Assembly (NCBI RefSeq): GCF_024519455.1
Contig: NZ_JALJRY010000016.1
Coordinates: forward strand, 177,534 to 241,533
From: Streptomyces sp. STR69
Lineage (GTDB): Bacteria; Actinomycetota; Actinomycetes; Streptomycetales; Streptomycetaceae
Direction: 5' to 3'
Length of the DNA stretch: 64,000 nt
Shown piece after piece: positions 1 to 8,954 of the stretch. The notes below the pieces were generated by a model, which was not told the DNA's origin, did not search any database, and was given only the letters and a program-made list of their open reading frames with translations. The translations under genes were made by a program, and so were the position numbers. Position 1 is the stretch's first letter. Each line of letters starts with the position of its first letter.

Positions 1-97
1 CGCCGACCTGGCCGACCACCCCACCGACACCGGACGAGAACCCGTTCGCTCCTCCTGCTTGACGGCCGCCGGCGGGGCCCCAACACGCTGGTCAGTA

Positions 98-946
98 TCA
101 GCCGCTGTGTCGGCGGGCCGTGCGGATGAGCGTTTCGGCTTCGGAGGAGCGGCCGGCCAGTTGACCGGCGGTGCGTATCTGTTCGTCGGTCATGCCCCGC
201 TGCACCAGTTGGATCGCCTCATGGAGCCCGTCTCCGTTGCCCTTGTCGAGCATCGCCAGGAACCACCGCACGGCCTGGACCGGGTCCGGTGCCGTTCCCA
301 GGCCGTCGCGGTACCAGCACCCGGCGGCGAACATCGAACCCGCGTGACCCCGCTCAGCGGCATACAGGTACCAGCTCAGCGCCTCGGTGTCCTCATCGAC
401 GGAGGCGAGCCTGTCACCGAGCACGGCGGCGGCCTGGGTGACGCCCCCGGCGACGGCTTGGCGCAGCAGACGCAGGCACTGGTCGTGGTCCCTGGCCTGG
501 GTGTCGCCCGTGATGTGCATGCCGGCCAGGTTGAAAGCGGCGAATGCGTCGCCGGCCTTCGCAGCCGCCGTGAAGAGGTCCTCGGCTCGGCGGGCGTCCG
601 GTTCGACTCCGCGGCCGGTGCGGTACATGAGGCCCAGCGTGCGCTGAGCCGACGGATGCCCGGCCTGTGCCGCGGCAGTCGCATAGGTCAGCACCATCGG
701 CAGGGCGGACTCGTGGAAGAAGTCGAGCATCACACCGGCAAGAAGAGCCATCGCGTCGACGTCCCCTTCATCGGCCTGCGCCTTCAGGGGTGGGACCGCC
801 GTGACCACCAGGTTCGCCGATTCCAGACTCCCGGCATTGGAACCGGCGATCCAGGCCGTGACAGCCGTCTTCCAGTCCCCTTCCGCGGCGGCCCGCCGAC
901 CTCGCTCGACGGACTCACTCACTGAGGGCACGGCCGCATCGCTCAC
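98..946 (-). CDS. Sel1/TPR-like repeat protein
   Basis: A 282-residue protein made largely of short helical Sel1-like repeats, for example LGLMYRTGRG followed by AEDLFTAAAKAGD, and FAAGCWYRDGLG followed by AVRWFLAMLDKGN. Sel1 repeats are protein-protein interaction scaffolds; no catalytic residues are visible. There is no signal peptide or membrane segment, so it is probably cytoplasmic. The start is GTG at 946 with only a weak upstream ribosome site. The repeat assignment is clear, but the partner and pathway are unknown. It stands alone, with no gene on the same strand close behind it. Confidence 0.75.
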   Translation of the reverse strand: MSDAAVPSVSESVERGRRAAAEGDWKTAVTAWIAGSNAGSLESANLVVTAVPPLKAQADEGDVDAMALLAGVMLDFFHESALPMVLTYATAAAQAGHPSAQRTLGLMYRTGRGVEPDARRAEDLFTAAAKAGDAFAAFNLAGMHITGDTQARDHDQCLRLLRQAVAGGVTQAAAVLGDRLASVDEDTEALSWYLYAAERGHAGSMFAAGCWYRDGLGTAPDPVQAVRWFLAMLDKGNGDGLHEAIQLVQRGMTDEQIRTAGQLAGRSSEAETLIRTARRHSG

Positions 947-1344
947 GAGGACACATCCTGCCGCACGACCTCACCTCGGGAAACTGCGGGCATTCACGGC
1001 TACTTGGAACGCCGACCTGCGCGAACGGCTTCAGATCCCCACGTCGAGAACTGCATGACCAGTTCCCAGCACACCGGAGGGGGTTGCGCGCATGTGCGTC
1101 GACTCCTCGGCCCGGGCCGCCGAACCAATGCCGCTTGCCGATCACCGAAGCGTCTTGCGTAGCGACCTGCCGCCAGCGAGCCGCAGCACACACCGACACC
1201 GAGCAAAGAAGCCCCGATCCACGTTCCCGCGGACCGGGGCTACTTCACCGAGCTGATCACCACCGTCCCCCGCGTCACCAGGAAGGAGGTGGTCGTCCGT
1301 AACTCCGGCGAACACAACCGCCGGAAGATCGTGTGATCGCTGCG
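947..1344. other. Gap holding a probable gene remnant
   Basis: No intact gene is supported here. On the plus strand, 1238-1336 reads a protein-like end (GYFTELITTVPRVTRKEV, then RNSGEHNRRKIV and a TGA) with no usable start or upstream coding sequence, so it looks like the 3' scrap of a lost gene. A GC-rich hairpin (arms at 1210-1220 and 1231-1241) lies just before it. This fits a region scarred by repeated element insertion. Confidence 0.35.
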
Positions 1345-1788
1345 TCAGGAGGGTTCGGACGGCTGCACGGACGGCCAGTCGGCCAGCCGAGCGCGGGCTT
1401 CCTGCGCAATGACAGGCCACGGGTCATCAACCAAACGCACTACCGCCGACCGTGGCGAGTGCGGATGGCCTGCGACGAGCCTCCGCACGGCGTCATGCGG
1501 ATCGTCGACCAGCTGTTCCAGCAGCTCAGGCGGGCAGTTGCGCTTACTGGCCACCCGGTCTCGAACCCGCCAGTCCGGATCATTGATCAGTTCGGCCAGG
1601 ATCTGCGACGGCACAGTCCTGTTATGCGCGGCCCAGAAACGCATGTCGGGATGGTTGCGCACCAGGTCCCACCAGACGGGCAGCGGCATGGCTGCCCACG
1701 CCGAGCGGTTGTACTCCGCCGGGTCCTCACTCTCCCGCAGCCGGATGAACTCCTCCACGGAGGTGATCTCAGGGAAACGATCCGCCAT
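1345..1788 (-). CDS. LRV/HEAT-like repeat protein
   Basis: A 147-residue protein with three or four short helical repeats of the type 'ILAELINDPDWRVRDRVA', 'LLEQLVDDPHDAVRRLVA' and 'VVRLVDDPWPVIAQEARA'. These match the leucine-rich-repeat-variant pattern common in actinobacteria. It has no transmembrane segment or catalytic motif. The start is ATG at 1788, without an obvious Shine-Dalgarno. Such small proteins are usually binding modules, but the partner cannot be told from the sequence. Confidence 0.65.
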   Translation of the reverse strand: MADRFPEITSVEEFIRLRESEDPAEYNRSAWAAMPLPVWWDLVRNHPDMRFWAAHNRTVPSQILAELINDPDWRVRDRVASKRNCPPELLEQLVDDPHDAVRRLVAGHPHSPRSAVVRLVDDPWPVIAQEARARLADWPSVQPSEPS

Positions 1789-2099
1789 GACAGCCAGTAA
1801 GCCACGATGTCTAGGTCAGACGTCAAGCATCACCCGACGCCAACCCGTCAACAATCAACTGACACTCGACACGGTCCCGTGGGGCTGTTGAGTCTCCGCA
1901 GTTGGTTCAGTGCGGCGCCTGGGGCTGGGCGCGAGCCATCAGCGCCGAATTATCGTGATCGCAGAATTTTGCCCGTCTCTGCGTTCCTGCTTGTGACCGC
2001 CATGGGGGTCTGACTCGCGGAGACGTACGGCATCATCGGCGACGGCTGAACCCCGCACTCCTGACGACACCAGCCCCGAACACCGGAGACACAACGACC
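1789..2099. other. Intergenic region
   Basis: About 310 bases between two diverging genes. I see no convincing coding frame, RNA gene or strong palindrome. It should contain the promoters for the LRV-like gene (leftward) and the lipoprotein gene (rightward), but no confident -10/-35 pair can be named. Confidence 0.3.
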
Positions 2100-2807
2100 G
2101 TGGCTCTCTCACGACACCGCATCATGGCGTGGCTGACGTTTACACTCCTCGCCACAGCGGCGGCCACTGGCTGCCAGTCCGCACCGGTTGCAGCAAACAA
2201 GCCGCCGGCAACAGCCACAACTGATACAGCTTCCACGGGAAGTGAAAAGAGCTGCCCGACAACACGGGCTTCCGGCCGGCGAACCGGTCTCGCAACCCCG
2301 CCCGAGGGGGTCTCCTGGCAGATGTTCCGCACCGTCGCCGTACCTACGTCTCCCACTCTGGGGCCGAAGAGGACCGCCGGGGACATCGCGCGCTGCTACG
2401 CACACAACTCTGCCGGTGCACTTCTCGCCGTCTTCCAGATCGGCACCCGCATTCCGCTGTCGCCGCAGTGGAAAGCGGTAGTGGCAGCGCAAACCTACGG
2501 CGATGGCCGTGAGGGCTACGTGGGTGCGCGCACCAGGCGCGAAGCCGAGGTGGGCAAGCCCCCCTCGCCCAAACCCGGCAAAATGCTGCAACCGGCCGGG
2601 TTTCGCTTCGACAGCTACTCCGATCAGCGTGCCGTCATCTCCGTCGCCTACCGGCAAGCCGGAGGTGCCCTTATCCAGGCCAATACCACCACCGTGCAGT
2701 GGCAGGGTGGATCCAGCGGAGACTGGCGCTTTGAAATGCCTCGATCCCCCGGCCCCTTCCAGAAACTCGACAGCCTCAAGGGCTACACAGTGTGGGGAGC
2801 CTCATGA
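2100..2807 (+). CDS. Putative secreted lipoprotein
   Basis: A 235-residue protein starting at GTG 2100. The N-terminus has a short basic stretch, a hydrophobic segment (WLTFTLLATAAA) and a lipobox-like TGC at about residue 25, so it is probably a lipid-anchored extracytoplasmic protein. A Thr/Ala-rich linker follows, then a conserved-looking core (GVSWQMFRTVAVPTS, GDIARCYAHNSAGALLAVFQ) ending near KGYTVWGAS. Proteins with this core are, as far as I recall, found beside conjugation genes in actinobacterial mobile elements; that is recollection, not something the sequence proves. Its position next to the decayed element C supports cargo status. Confidence 0.5.
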   Translation: MALSRHRIMAWLTFTLLATAAATGCQSAPVAANKPPATATTDTASTGSEKSCPTTRASGRRTGLATPPEGVSWQMFRTVAVPTSPTLGPKRTAGDIARCYAHNSAGALLAVFQIGTRIPLSPQWKAVVAAQTYGDGREGYVGARTRREAEVGKPPSPKPGKMLQPAGFRFDSYSDQRAVISVAYRQAGGALIQANTTTVQWQGGSSGDWRFEMPRSPGPFQKLDSLKGYTVWGAS

Positions 2808-2893
2808 GGAGCCACGGGGGTGCCTCGAACGCTGCGGCTGACATGTGGGATGAGGTCAGGCCCGCCACCGAGCTGAGCACCAAAGCGGCCAAC

Positions 2894-3181
2894 TCAAGCA
2901 CTCGCCCACGCCAACCGAGGGCGGAATGAGGTTCCAGTTGTTGCCAGGGTCAATCGGATAGGTGGATCAGCCTGCGAGGGGCTCGAGAAGTCAAACGGCT
3001 CTACGGCGGCGTAGAGGCCCGGGGTGACGTGGTGGCCGGTGAGCTGGAGTCCAAGTGCTGCAAGGAGTTGGGGGCGAACCAGCATGCCTGGACGGAGTTG
3101 TACTTCCTCCTGGAAGTCGTACACATCGGTGAGTTCCCCGACCTGCCTGAACGCGTGCCTTGTCCCGTCCGGCTTCGCCAT
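2894..3181 (-). CDS. Small hypothetical protein
   Basis: A 95-residue protein starting at ATG 3181, nine bases downstream of the end of the gene at 3190-3594 and on the same strand, so probably cotranscribed. The sequence (for example FQEEVQLRPGMLVRPQLLAA and TGHHVTPGLYAAVEPFDF) looks like a folded small domain, but I do not recognise the family. The coding assignment rests on reading-frame quality and operon position only. Confidence 0.4.
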   Translation of the reverse strand: MAKPDGTRHAFRQVGELTDVYDFQEEVQLRPGMLVRPQLLAALGLQLTGHHVTPGLYAAVEPFDFSSPSQADPPIRLTLATTGTSFRPRLAWASA

Positions 3182-3189
3182 GCGAGCAC

Positions 3190-3594
3190 TTAATCAGGAT
3201 CGTCGGCTGCCGAAGTCTCTGCTTGACGCTTGAAGTCGTAGGCGCATGAGGGCAGTTCTGTGCCCTGACGGTGTGCCATCGGCAGGAAGAGTGCCGGTCG
3301 AACTGTCCACGTGATGCGCGTGGCGACGTGGGTGACGGACACCGCCCACGGTTCCCCACGCAGGAGGGCTCGTCTCGTGTCGATGCGGTGGTCGTGGAGC
3401 CGCGTCCACGCTTTCTGAGAAGCATCAGCGTCGAGGGCCGGTGAGATGGTGCGCGGGATCGTCGACACCCGACCGTCAGCCTCGCGCTCCGAGTACGCGT
3501 CGTAGGAGCCGAACAGGGTCGGCGGCAACTGCCCGTCCGAGCCCTCCGTCCAGCACTCGCACCAGTAACCGCGCCTGGCCGTGATCCTCAGCAT
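3190..3594 (-). CDS. AICE-associated hypothetical (paralogue of 14547-14930)
   Basis: A 134-residue protein closely similar along its length to the product at 14547-14930. Shared stretches include WCECWTEG, LPPTLFGS, DAYSEREAD, HRIDTRRALLR and ITWTVRPALFLP. In element B the equivalent gene sits directly downstream of a HATPase gene and overlaps it. Here that neighbour is missing: the sequence switches straight into integrase coding sequence about 20 bases upstream of the start. This is good evidence that the gene is part of an internally deleted element. Its function is unknown. Confidence 0.6.
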   Translation of the reverse strand: MLRITARRGYWCECWTEGSDGQLPPTLFGSYDAYSEREADGRVSTIPRTISPALDADASQKAWTRLHDHRIDTRRALLRGEPWAVSVTHVATRITWTVRPALFLPMAHRQGTELPSCAYDFKRQAETSAADDPD

Positions 3595-3614
3595 GGGCGT
3601 GCTCCTCGTCGTGC

Positions 3615-4560
3615 GAGCCCAACGGGGCCTCGTCCAGCTACCTCGGCAAGGACGGCAAATGGCATGGCCGGGTGACGGTCGGCGTCCGCGATGACGGCAA
3701 GCCTGACCGCCGTCACGTCGAGCGGAAGACGAAAGCCGAAGCGACCAAGGCCGTAAGCGAGTTGGAACGGACCCGCGACGACAAGAAGCTCCGGAAGCCG
3801 GGTAAGGGCTGGACCGTCCAGGGCTGGCTTGAGCACTGGGTCGAGAACATCGCCAAGCCGTACGTCTCCGAGAACACCTACGCCGGATACGAGGTGGACG
3901 TCCGCGTGCACCTGGTCCCGGGTCTCGGTGTCCACCGGCTCGATCGGCTGGAACCCGAGCACCTGGAGCGCTTCTACCAAAAGATGCAGAGCAACGGCAG
4001 CGCGGCCGGCACCGCCCACCACGTGCACCGTACAGTCCGTACCGCCCTCAGTGAGGCAGTACGGCGCGGACACGTGCCCACCAACGCTGTGCCGAGATCG
4101 CCAAGGCGCCTCGACTCGAAGAGGAGGACATCGAGCCGTTCACGATCGAGGAGTTCAGAGCCTGCTCGTCGAAGTGGCCAAGCTCCGCAACAGTGCACGT
4201 CGGGTCGTCGCCCTGGCGCTCGGCCTGCACTGGGAAGACTTCGACATTCTCCGCCGGCACCAGGAGGCCCACGAGCGGGAGCGCATCGCGGCCGGCACTG
4301 ACTGGGAGGGCAAGGGATACATCTTCGCCTCGCTGATCGGCGGCCCTCTCAGCCCCAACACCGACTCCCACACCTGGAAGCGGCTTCTCCGGGACGCGGG
4401 CGTACGGAACGGCCGTCTCCACGACGCTCGCCACACCGCAGCGACCGTCCTCCTGATCCTCGGGGCCCCTGACGTCGTGATCGACTCGATCATGGGTTGG
4501 GAGCCAGAGCCAGCCGGTGCGGACAACAAAAACACCGGAGCGGACAAGAAAACCAACTGA
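3615..4560 (+). pseudogene. Decayed tyrosine integrase of element C
   Basis: Reads as a damaged copy of the integrase at 21892-23142. The match starts at the PNGASS segment with no start codon. Near 4088 two extra bases shift the frame; near 4153 a base is missing. Two in-frame stretches are deleted around 4230-4250: LALGL runs directly into HWED, removing the box I catalytic arginine region, and then a long stretch including the Cys-rich loop is lost. The HDARHTAA box II motif survives near 4420. The end reads GWEPEPAGAD instead of GWEPGGAARMRARYMHV, so the catalytic tyrosine is gone. It cannot be an active recombinase. It abuts repeat att1, as the intact integrase abuts att3. Confidence 0.9.
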
Positions 4561-4577
4561 GACGAAAACTGAGACGG
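4558..4577 (+). repeat. Integrase arm-type repeat, right end of element C
   Basis: Reads TGAGACGAAAACTGAGACGG, two TGAGACG units in tandem. The near-identical pair occurs at both ends of element B (9193-9212 and 23140-23159). A position just inside an element end, between the integrase gene and the att core, is where tyrosine integrases of this class bind arm sites. Confidence 0.55.
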
Positions 4578-4584
4578 ACAACGA

Positions 4585-4695
4585 CGAAGGGCCCCACCGC
4601 GAACGGTGGGGCCCTTCGACATCGTGCCCGGTGAGGCACTGGCGGAGGATACGAGATTCGAACTCGTGAGGGGTTGCCCCCAACACGCTTTCCAA
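4585..4695. repeat. att1: 111-bp direct repeat with tRNA-Ser 3' half
   Basis: First of three identical 111-bp repeats (also 8965-9075 and 23167-23277). On the minus strand 4695-4640 is the 3' half of a tRNA-Ser(GGA), from the anticodon loop TTGGAAAGCG through the variable arm and T-arm to an encoded CCA. The remaining part is a GC-rich terminator hairpin (arms around GGGCCCCACC / GGTGGGGCCC). The 5' half of the tRNA is absent, so this is an attachment-site copy, not a tRNA gene. It marks the boundary between remnant C and element A. Confidence 0.9.
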
Positions 4696-4790
4696 ATGTT
4701 CGTCTGGGGGTTCCGGGGCATACGGGAGCGTTCTGACCTGCGATGGAGTGGGGGTGGTCGGGACTTCTGGACAGTGCCGTACGCAGGTGA

Positions 4791-4812
4791 ACGCAACCAG
4801 AACTGCAACCAG
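4791..4812 (+). repeat. Element A arm-type repeat, left end
   Basis: Contains two GCAACCAG units in direct orientation with a short spacer. Element A has the matching pair at its other end (8933-8954). These units differ from the TGAGACG units of elements B and C, so element A probably depended on a different integrase although it used the same tRNA-Ser site. Confidence 0.55.
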
Positions 4813-4829
4813 GGCATCTCAGCCGCTGC

Positions 4830-6251
4830 TCATGGTCTGCGCCAGGCGCTGAGCAGTTCGTCGGGACCGTACGCCGCATGAAGCCCAGCACAGCTGGTTC
4901 CGTTTCGGGAAACCGCCACGAGCGGCACTGGCTCGTCGGTGATCGCCGCCCGGTGCTTCTGCAGTGCGGCCAGGTCGTGGCTGTCGAGCGGGGAGTTCTC
5001 CAGCCACTTGATCGAGCCGAGGAAGAGCAACTGCTTGGCCACCGGCTGCCGGTCGGCGCCCACCAAGTCGATTTCGACGTCGTTGCTGCGGGTCCAGTAA
5101 CCGCCGATCGCAGGGGCGGCGGGCAGGAGTCCGTCCGGCAGGAGGCGGGCGAGGGATTCCCGGACCAGGGGCTCGATCGCGCGGCCCCGCCAACTCGTCC
5201 ACTGCTCCCTGATCCGGCTCAGTGTGAGATCTCCCCGCATCCGCTCGATCTCCGCCATGTGCGGATCCAGAAACGCGAGCCAGAACCGCAGGTAGGGGTC
5301 TGCCACTCGGTAGCGGCGTTCTTTCGACGGGCGCAGGGAGAGGGGCAGTTCGGCTGCCACCACCCGCTTCTCGGTCAGGACGTCCGTTGCCCGGGTAAGC
5401 GTGGTGTGGGCGATGCCGCCGGCGGCGCGCGCGATGTTGGTGAAGGTTCGTTCTCCGGCTCCGATGGCACGTAGGACTTCCCTGCTCATCGCCTGCGGTG
5501 GGAACTCCGCGGCCAGTGAGCGTTCGGCGGAGACCAGCAGCGCCGAGATCGGGTTGTCGAGCGAGTCGCGGAGGAACTCCCAGACGTCCGCTCCGGCCCG
5601 CCACTCCGCACAGATCAGCGGAAGACCGCCCGTGATCAGGGCGGCGTCGAAAGCGACCGCCGGCGACAGGTCGAGCATCTCGCGGATGTCGGCCGGGTTC
5701 AGCGGTCCCACGACCATTTCCCGGCCCCGCTGATGGAAGGGGCGGTCGTAGCTGTTCAGCGCCTCCATCATCGACAGGTCGGATCCGACCAGGAGGAGGA
5801 GCACGGGCTTGCGGCTGAGCAGCCGGTCCCAGGCCCGTTGCAACATCCCCTCGAACGCGTCGATTCGGTCCATGAGATACGGAACCTCATCGATGACGAC
5901 CACGCTCGGGCTGTCGTCGGGCAGGACCTCGGCAAGCAGCCTGAACGCCGCATTCCACTGCTCCGGGGCCTCCTCCGAGAACAGTCCCCGCTCCGGGAGG
6001 GTGGATCTGGCGACGGCGTCGAGCAGCTCCGTCAGCTCGTCGTCCGCTGTGCCGCCCGCCGCGGTGAAGAAGAGGTGCGGCGTCTCGGTGCGCCGGAGGA
6101 ATTCCTCGACGAGGCTGGACTTGCCGACCCGCCGCCGTCCGCGCATGAGGATGCACTGGCCTGGTTTCGCCGACCCGGCGGCATCATGAACCGCCTGCAG
6201 GGCGTTGCCGAGCACGTTCAGCTCGCGGTCCCGCCCGATGAAGCGACGCAT
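4830..6251 (-). CDS. AAA ATPase fused to DUF234 nuclease-like domain
   Basis: A 473-residue protein starting at MRRFIGRDREL (ATG 6251). The N-terminal ATPase has Walker A RGRRRVGKSSLVEEF near residue 40 and Walker B VVVIDEVPYL near residue 120, followed by a VGSDLSMME sensor-like stretch. A winged-helix-like segment follows, then a C-terminal domain with NDVEIDLVGA and LLFLGSIKW, the acidic/lysine pattern of DUF234, a PD-(D/E)XK-type domain. The family (ATPase_2 with DUF234) is common in mobile DNA and is of uncertain role; a toxin or defence function is plausible but unproven. A perfect palindrome sits about 20 bases before the start. It is the second gene of element A. Confidence 0.8.
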   Translation of the reverse strand: MRRFIGRDRELNVLGNALQAVHDAAGSAKPGQCILMRGRRRVGKSSLVEEFLRRTETPHLFFTAAGGTADDELTELLDAVARSTLPERGLFSEEAPEQWNAAFRLLAEVLPDDSPSVVVIDEVPYLMDRIDAFEGMLQRAWDRLLSRKPVLLLLVGSDLSMMEALNSYDRPFHQRGREMVVGPLNPADIREMLDLSPAVAFDAALITGGLPLICAEWRAGADVWEFLRDSLDNPISALLVSAERSLAAEFPPQAMSREVLRAIGAGERTFTNIARAAGGIAHTTLTRATDVLTEKRVVAAELPLSLRPSKERRYRVADPYLRFWLAFLDPHMAEIERMRGDLTLSRIREQWTSWRGRAIEPLVRESLARLLPDGLLPAAPAIGGYWTRSNDVEIDLVGADRQPVAKQLLFLGSIKWLENSPLDSHDLAALQKHRAAITDEPVPLVAVSRNGTSCAGLHAAYGPDELLSAWRRP

Positions 6252-6270
6252 GGCAAGCCTCCCGTAGGCA

Positions 6271-6292
6271 ATAGTATCGGAAGAGATACTAT
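6271..6292. promoter_or_regulatory. Perfect inverted repeat, probable operator
   Basis: Arms ATAGTATC and GATACTAT (8 bp, perfect) separated by GGAAGA. It lies between the two element A genes, 20 bases upstream of the ATPase start. AT-rich symmetry in a GC-rich background suggests a repressor site, possibly autoregulatory. The binding protein is unknown. Confidence 0.55.
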
Positions 6293-6315
6293 CCCTGTCG
6301 ATACCATCGCCTCTT

Positions 6316-8742
6316 TTATTCGGGCATGACGCTGTGGATGCGGGAGAGGGTGAAAACGCGCTCGGCCTCCCGAAGGTGGCACCAGGCTTCCAGGTACGGC
6401 GGGTCGAGTGCGAGGCGGCTGAGGGTGCGCACGGTCCGGCTTCCCGAGGCGGCGACGTACTCGACGGTGATGGCCTGATCGGCGTCGATGGCATGCGCGA
6501 GTTGGCGGATGTCGCTGTACGACAGGCGCTTCGCCCACCCTGCGACGATCTCCTCGGTGTCCGTGGCGAAGGGCACTCCTCCCTCGAACGGCGCCGGTTC
6601 GGGAGTCGTCGGCGGGGCGGCCAGCAGTTGGGCCGCCAGGATGCTCGGGTCGGCAGCGGTGGGAGCCTTCGCCGCGCGTGTGGCAGCGATCCGGCCGCTG
6701 TTCCTCGCGCTCGTGCCGCGTGGAGTGGGAACGGGAGCGGCGGCCCGCTGAGGCCGGGCTTTCTCGATGCGTACCGTGCCCTCGGCCGTCTCGGCGACAG
6801 GGGCGTACCCCTGGGCCCGGAGCGCGGCGAGGGTCGTGTCGATCGGGCTGCGGCTGATGAGCACCGTCGGTGCCAGCTGCCGCAGTCCAAGTTTGGCGAG
6901 CCCGCGGTGGGCGGCGAGCTCGGCCAGGAGCGCGGGTTCCTCGCCGTGGATGACGCAGGCGGCGGGGGCGATGCGCACGCGTCCGTGGCCGCGCGCGGTG
7001 TCGGCGATCAGATACGACAGCGGCTGTGGCAGGGGCCCGCCGGCGACAGCGGCCAGGTCGGCTGTGATGTCCTCGGGGATGCGGCCGGCATCCAGAGCCC
7101 GGCGGATGCCGCCGACGCTGAACCGCCACACCGATGCCGTGCCGCTGGTCTCTCGATCGGCGACGGAATCCAGGAGCGCGGTCAGCCGCGTGGACGGCGG
7201 GCCGGTGACGACGGCGGTGAGGTCGGCGCCGATCCGAGCCACTGCCGTGGCCGACGGGACCAGTCGCCGGCACTCGATGCTCAGCCCCTCCGTATCGCCG
7301 GTCCGCAGGTGGATGCCGAGAGCGGACAGGGCGCCACGTGCGAGTACGCCGAGGAGCTCGGCCTCACGGATCACGGTGGCGAACGGCGTTCCGTCCTGGG
7401 GTGACGAGTCGGCGAGGGGGCGGTGCCAGGCGATCAGTGGCCCCAGATCCGAGGCGACTCCCGCGCCCTGCCCTGCCGGGAGCTGTGCTGCTGCGGCCAA
7501 CAGCCCGAGGCGGGCCTGCACACAGCCGCCGCAGGGTGGCGCTCCGGCGACGGCGGGGAGCGCTCTGTTGTCCTCGTCGCGCGCCTGGGTGGGGGTGAGC
7601 GGCAGGTTCTGCCATGCCTGGAGCAGCACTGCGAACTGCTCCGGGGGTTCCTGTTCCGCCCAGGCGTCGTATGCCTCGGTGGGGGCCACACGGTCGCCGT
7701 CCCGGCCCAGAAGCCCAGCGGCGTACGAGGTCTCCAGGGTGATGCGTACGACAGCGTCGTCGGCCTGGGCCGCCTTGCCGATCCGGGCCAGTTCACGTGC
7801 ACCGATCCCGCCGGACTTCAGCCGGGCCGGTGCCGTTGCCGAGCAGGCCGCCAGGACCGAGGCGGCATGGGTTACGAAGGCCGTGGCCGCGGCCGATGCT
7901 TCGCGATCGGTCTCCGTCGGGGTGACAGATGCCGACCGGGGGCACGGTGGGACGGGCTCGAACGGGACGTGCCAGCCGGGCCCGCGCAGCGCGAGTGCCA
8001 CCTCGGCGGGCATACGCGCCGGGCCGTATCGGTGCCGGTCCTGGATCAGGAGCCCCCGGTCCAGTGCCCATCGCGCACCCGGTTCGAGGTCGGGCCCAGG
8101 AAACCCGGACACGACGAACTGCGGCTGCCTCGTAGCGGCCCGCGCCAGGCGGTCGAGCAGTTTCCGGGCGGTCTCGGGGGCCTTTGCGATCACGGAGGTG
8201 ATCTGCTCCGGGTCGCTGTGGTGCTCCACCACGGCGGCCAGTCGGTGCGGCTTGGCGCCCGGCGGCTTGACGCCCAGTCTCACCAGCATGCCGCGCAGTT
8301 CGTCGGAGGTCGTGCCCGCGAGCAGTTCCTCCAGCGGAGCATCCAGCCCAAGGGGTGTGTCCCATGCCTGCCGCAGCGGTCCGGTCATACGGAGCTGCCC
8401 CGCGCCGTCCGGCCAGACCAGAGCGTGATCGGCCAGCGTCTCCAGCACGGTGTCGAGTTCGCGGGTGGTTGCGTCGTCCACGACTCCCAGCAGTTTCACC
8501 AGAGCATCGCGCGATGCGTGGACCCCAAGCGCCGCCAGCGCCTCGGCCACCTGGAGGTGTGGCAGCGCGAGCCGCGGCAGGATCAGCGCCACCGATCCCG
8601 GGCGCTGAAGACGATCCGCCAGTTCCCCCAGCGAACGCGGCTCCGGAAGCGACACGGCGTCCTGCCGTGCCCCGAGCACGCGCGCCAGACGAGAGCCGTC
8701 GAGGCTGCCGAGCCATGTCGCCAGCGTGGATCGGGACTTCAT
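6316..8742 (-). CDS. XPB/Ssl2-like helicase-C domain protein with WYL end
   Basis: An 808-residue protein starting at ATG 8742. It resembles the actinobacterial family annotated as helicase C-terminal domain containing (XPB/Ssl2-like N-terminal). The N-terminal half has winged-helix-like repeats (LGELADRLQRPGSVALILP, VDDATTRELDTVLETLADH). There is no complete Walker A/B ATPase, so it is probably not an active helicase. The C-terminus (AITVEYVAASGSRTVRTLSR ... AWCHLREAERVFTLSRIHSV) is a WYL domain, a ligand-sensing module of bacterial regulators. It is the larger gene of element A, 64 bases upstream of the ATPase gene on the same strand. The chromosomal versions of this family are also uncharacterised. 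Confidence 0.7.
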   Translation of the reverse strand: MKSRSTLATWLGSLDGSRLARVLGARQDAVSLPEPRSLGELADRLQRPGSVALILPRLALPHLQVAEALAALGVHASRDALVKLLGVVDDATTRELDTVLETLADHALVWPDGAGQLRMTGPLRQAWDTPLGLDAPLEELLAGTTSDELRGMLVRLGVKPPGAKPHRLAAVVEHHSDPEQITSVIAKAPETARKLLDRLARAATRQPQFVVSGFPGPDLEPGARWALDRGLLIQDRHRYGPARMPAEVALALRGPGWHVPFEPVPPCPRSASVTPTETDREASAAATAFVTHAASVLAACSATAPARLKSGGIGARELARIGKAAQADDAVVRITLETSYAAGLLGRDGDRVAPTEAYDAWAEQEPPEQFAVLLQAWQNLPLTPTQARDEDNRALPAVAGAPPCGGCVQARLGLLAAAAQLPAGQGAGVASDLGPLIAWHRPLADSSPQDGTPFATVIREAELLGVLARGALSALGIHLRTGDTEGLSIECRRLVPSATAVARIGADLTAVVTGPPSTRLTALLDSVADRETSGTASVWRFSVGGIRRALDAGRIPEDITADLAAVAGGPLPQPLSYLIADTARGHGRVRIAPAACVIHGEEPALLAELAAHRGLAKLGLRQLAPTVLISRSPIDTTLAALRAQGYAPVAETAEGTVRIEKARPQRAAAPVPTPRGTSARNSGRIAATRAAKAPTAADPSILAAQLLAAPPTTPEPAPFEGGVPFATDTEEIVAGWAKRLSYSDIRQLAHAIDADQAITVEYVAASGSRTVRTLSRLALDPPYLEAWCHLREAERVFTLSRIHSVMPE

Positions 8743-8932
8743 GCGACGTGCACCTCGTCAGACCAGGGAGCTTCGTAGCGGGCCCGGGTTCAAGGATGGC
8801 GTATCCCCGTGATCCGCGGGTGCCGCAAGGGGCAGGTTCCCCCTTGGCGGGCGTCGGCGGCTTGTGGGCCGCCGCAATTGCGGCGCGAGAGGGCCGACGG
8901 ATCGGCTAAATGTCTGAAATGGAAGCTTATAA

Positions 8933-8954
8933 ATGCAACCAGAAATGCAACCAG
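8933..8954 (+). repeat. Element A arm-type repeat, right end
   Basis: Two GCAACCAG units in direct orientation, matching 4791-4812 except for two bases. It sits 10 bases before att2 and so defines the right end of element A. Confidence 0.55.

Noticed and set aside
59..925. Long plus-strand frame opposite the Sel1 protein
   Set aside because: Its product is low-complexity and Gly/Arg/Val-rich with no recognisable motif; the minus-strand frame has clear Sel1 repeats. It is the usual antisense shadow in high-GC DNA.
4640..4695. tRNA-Ser gene (also 9020-9075 and 23222-23277)
   Set aside because: Only the part from the anticodon loop to the CCA end is present; the D-arm and 5' acceptor strand are missing at all three sites, so these are att copies rather than tRNA genes.
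6252..6890. Upstream extension of the DUF234 ATPase to 6890
   Set aside because: The added 213 residues are Arg/Pro/Ser-rich antisense-type sequence overlapping the next gene in another frame. The family begins at MRRFIGRDREL, just after the operator palindrome.
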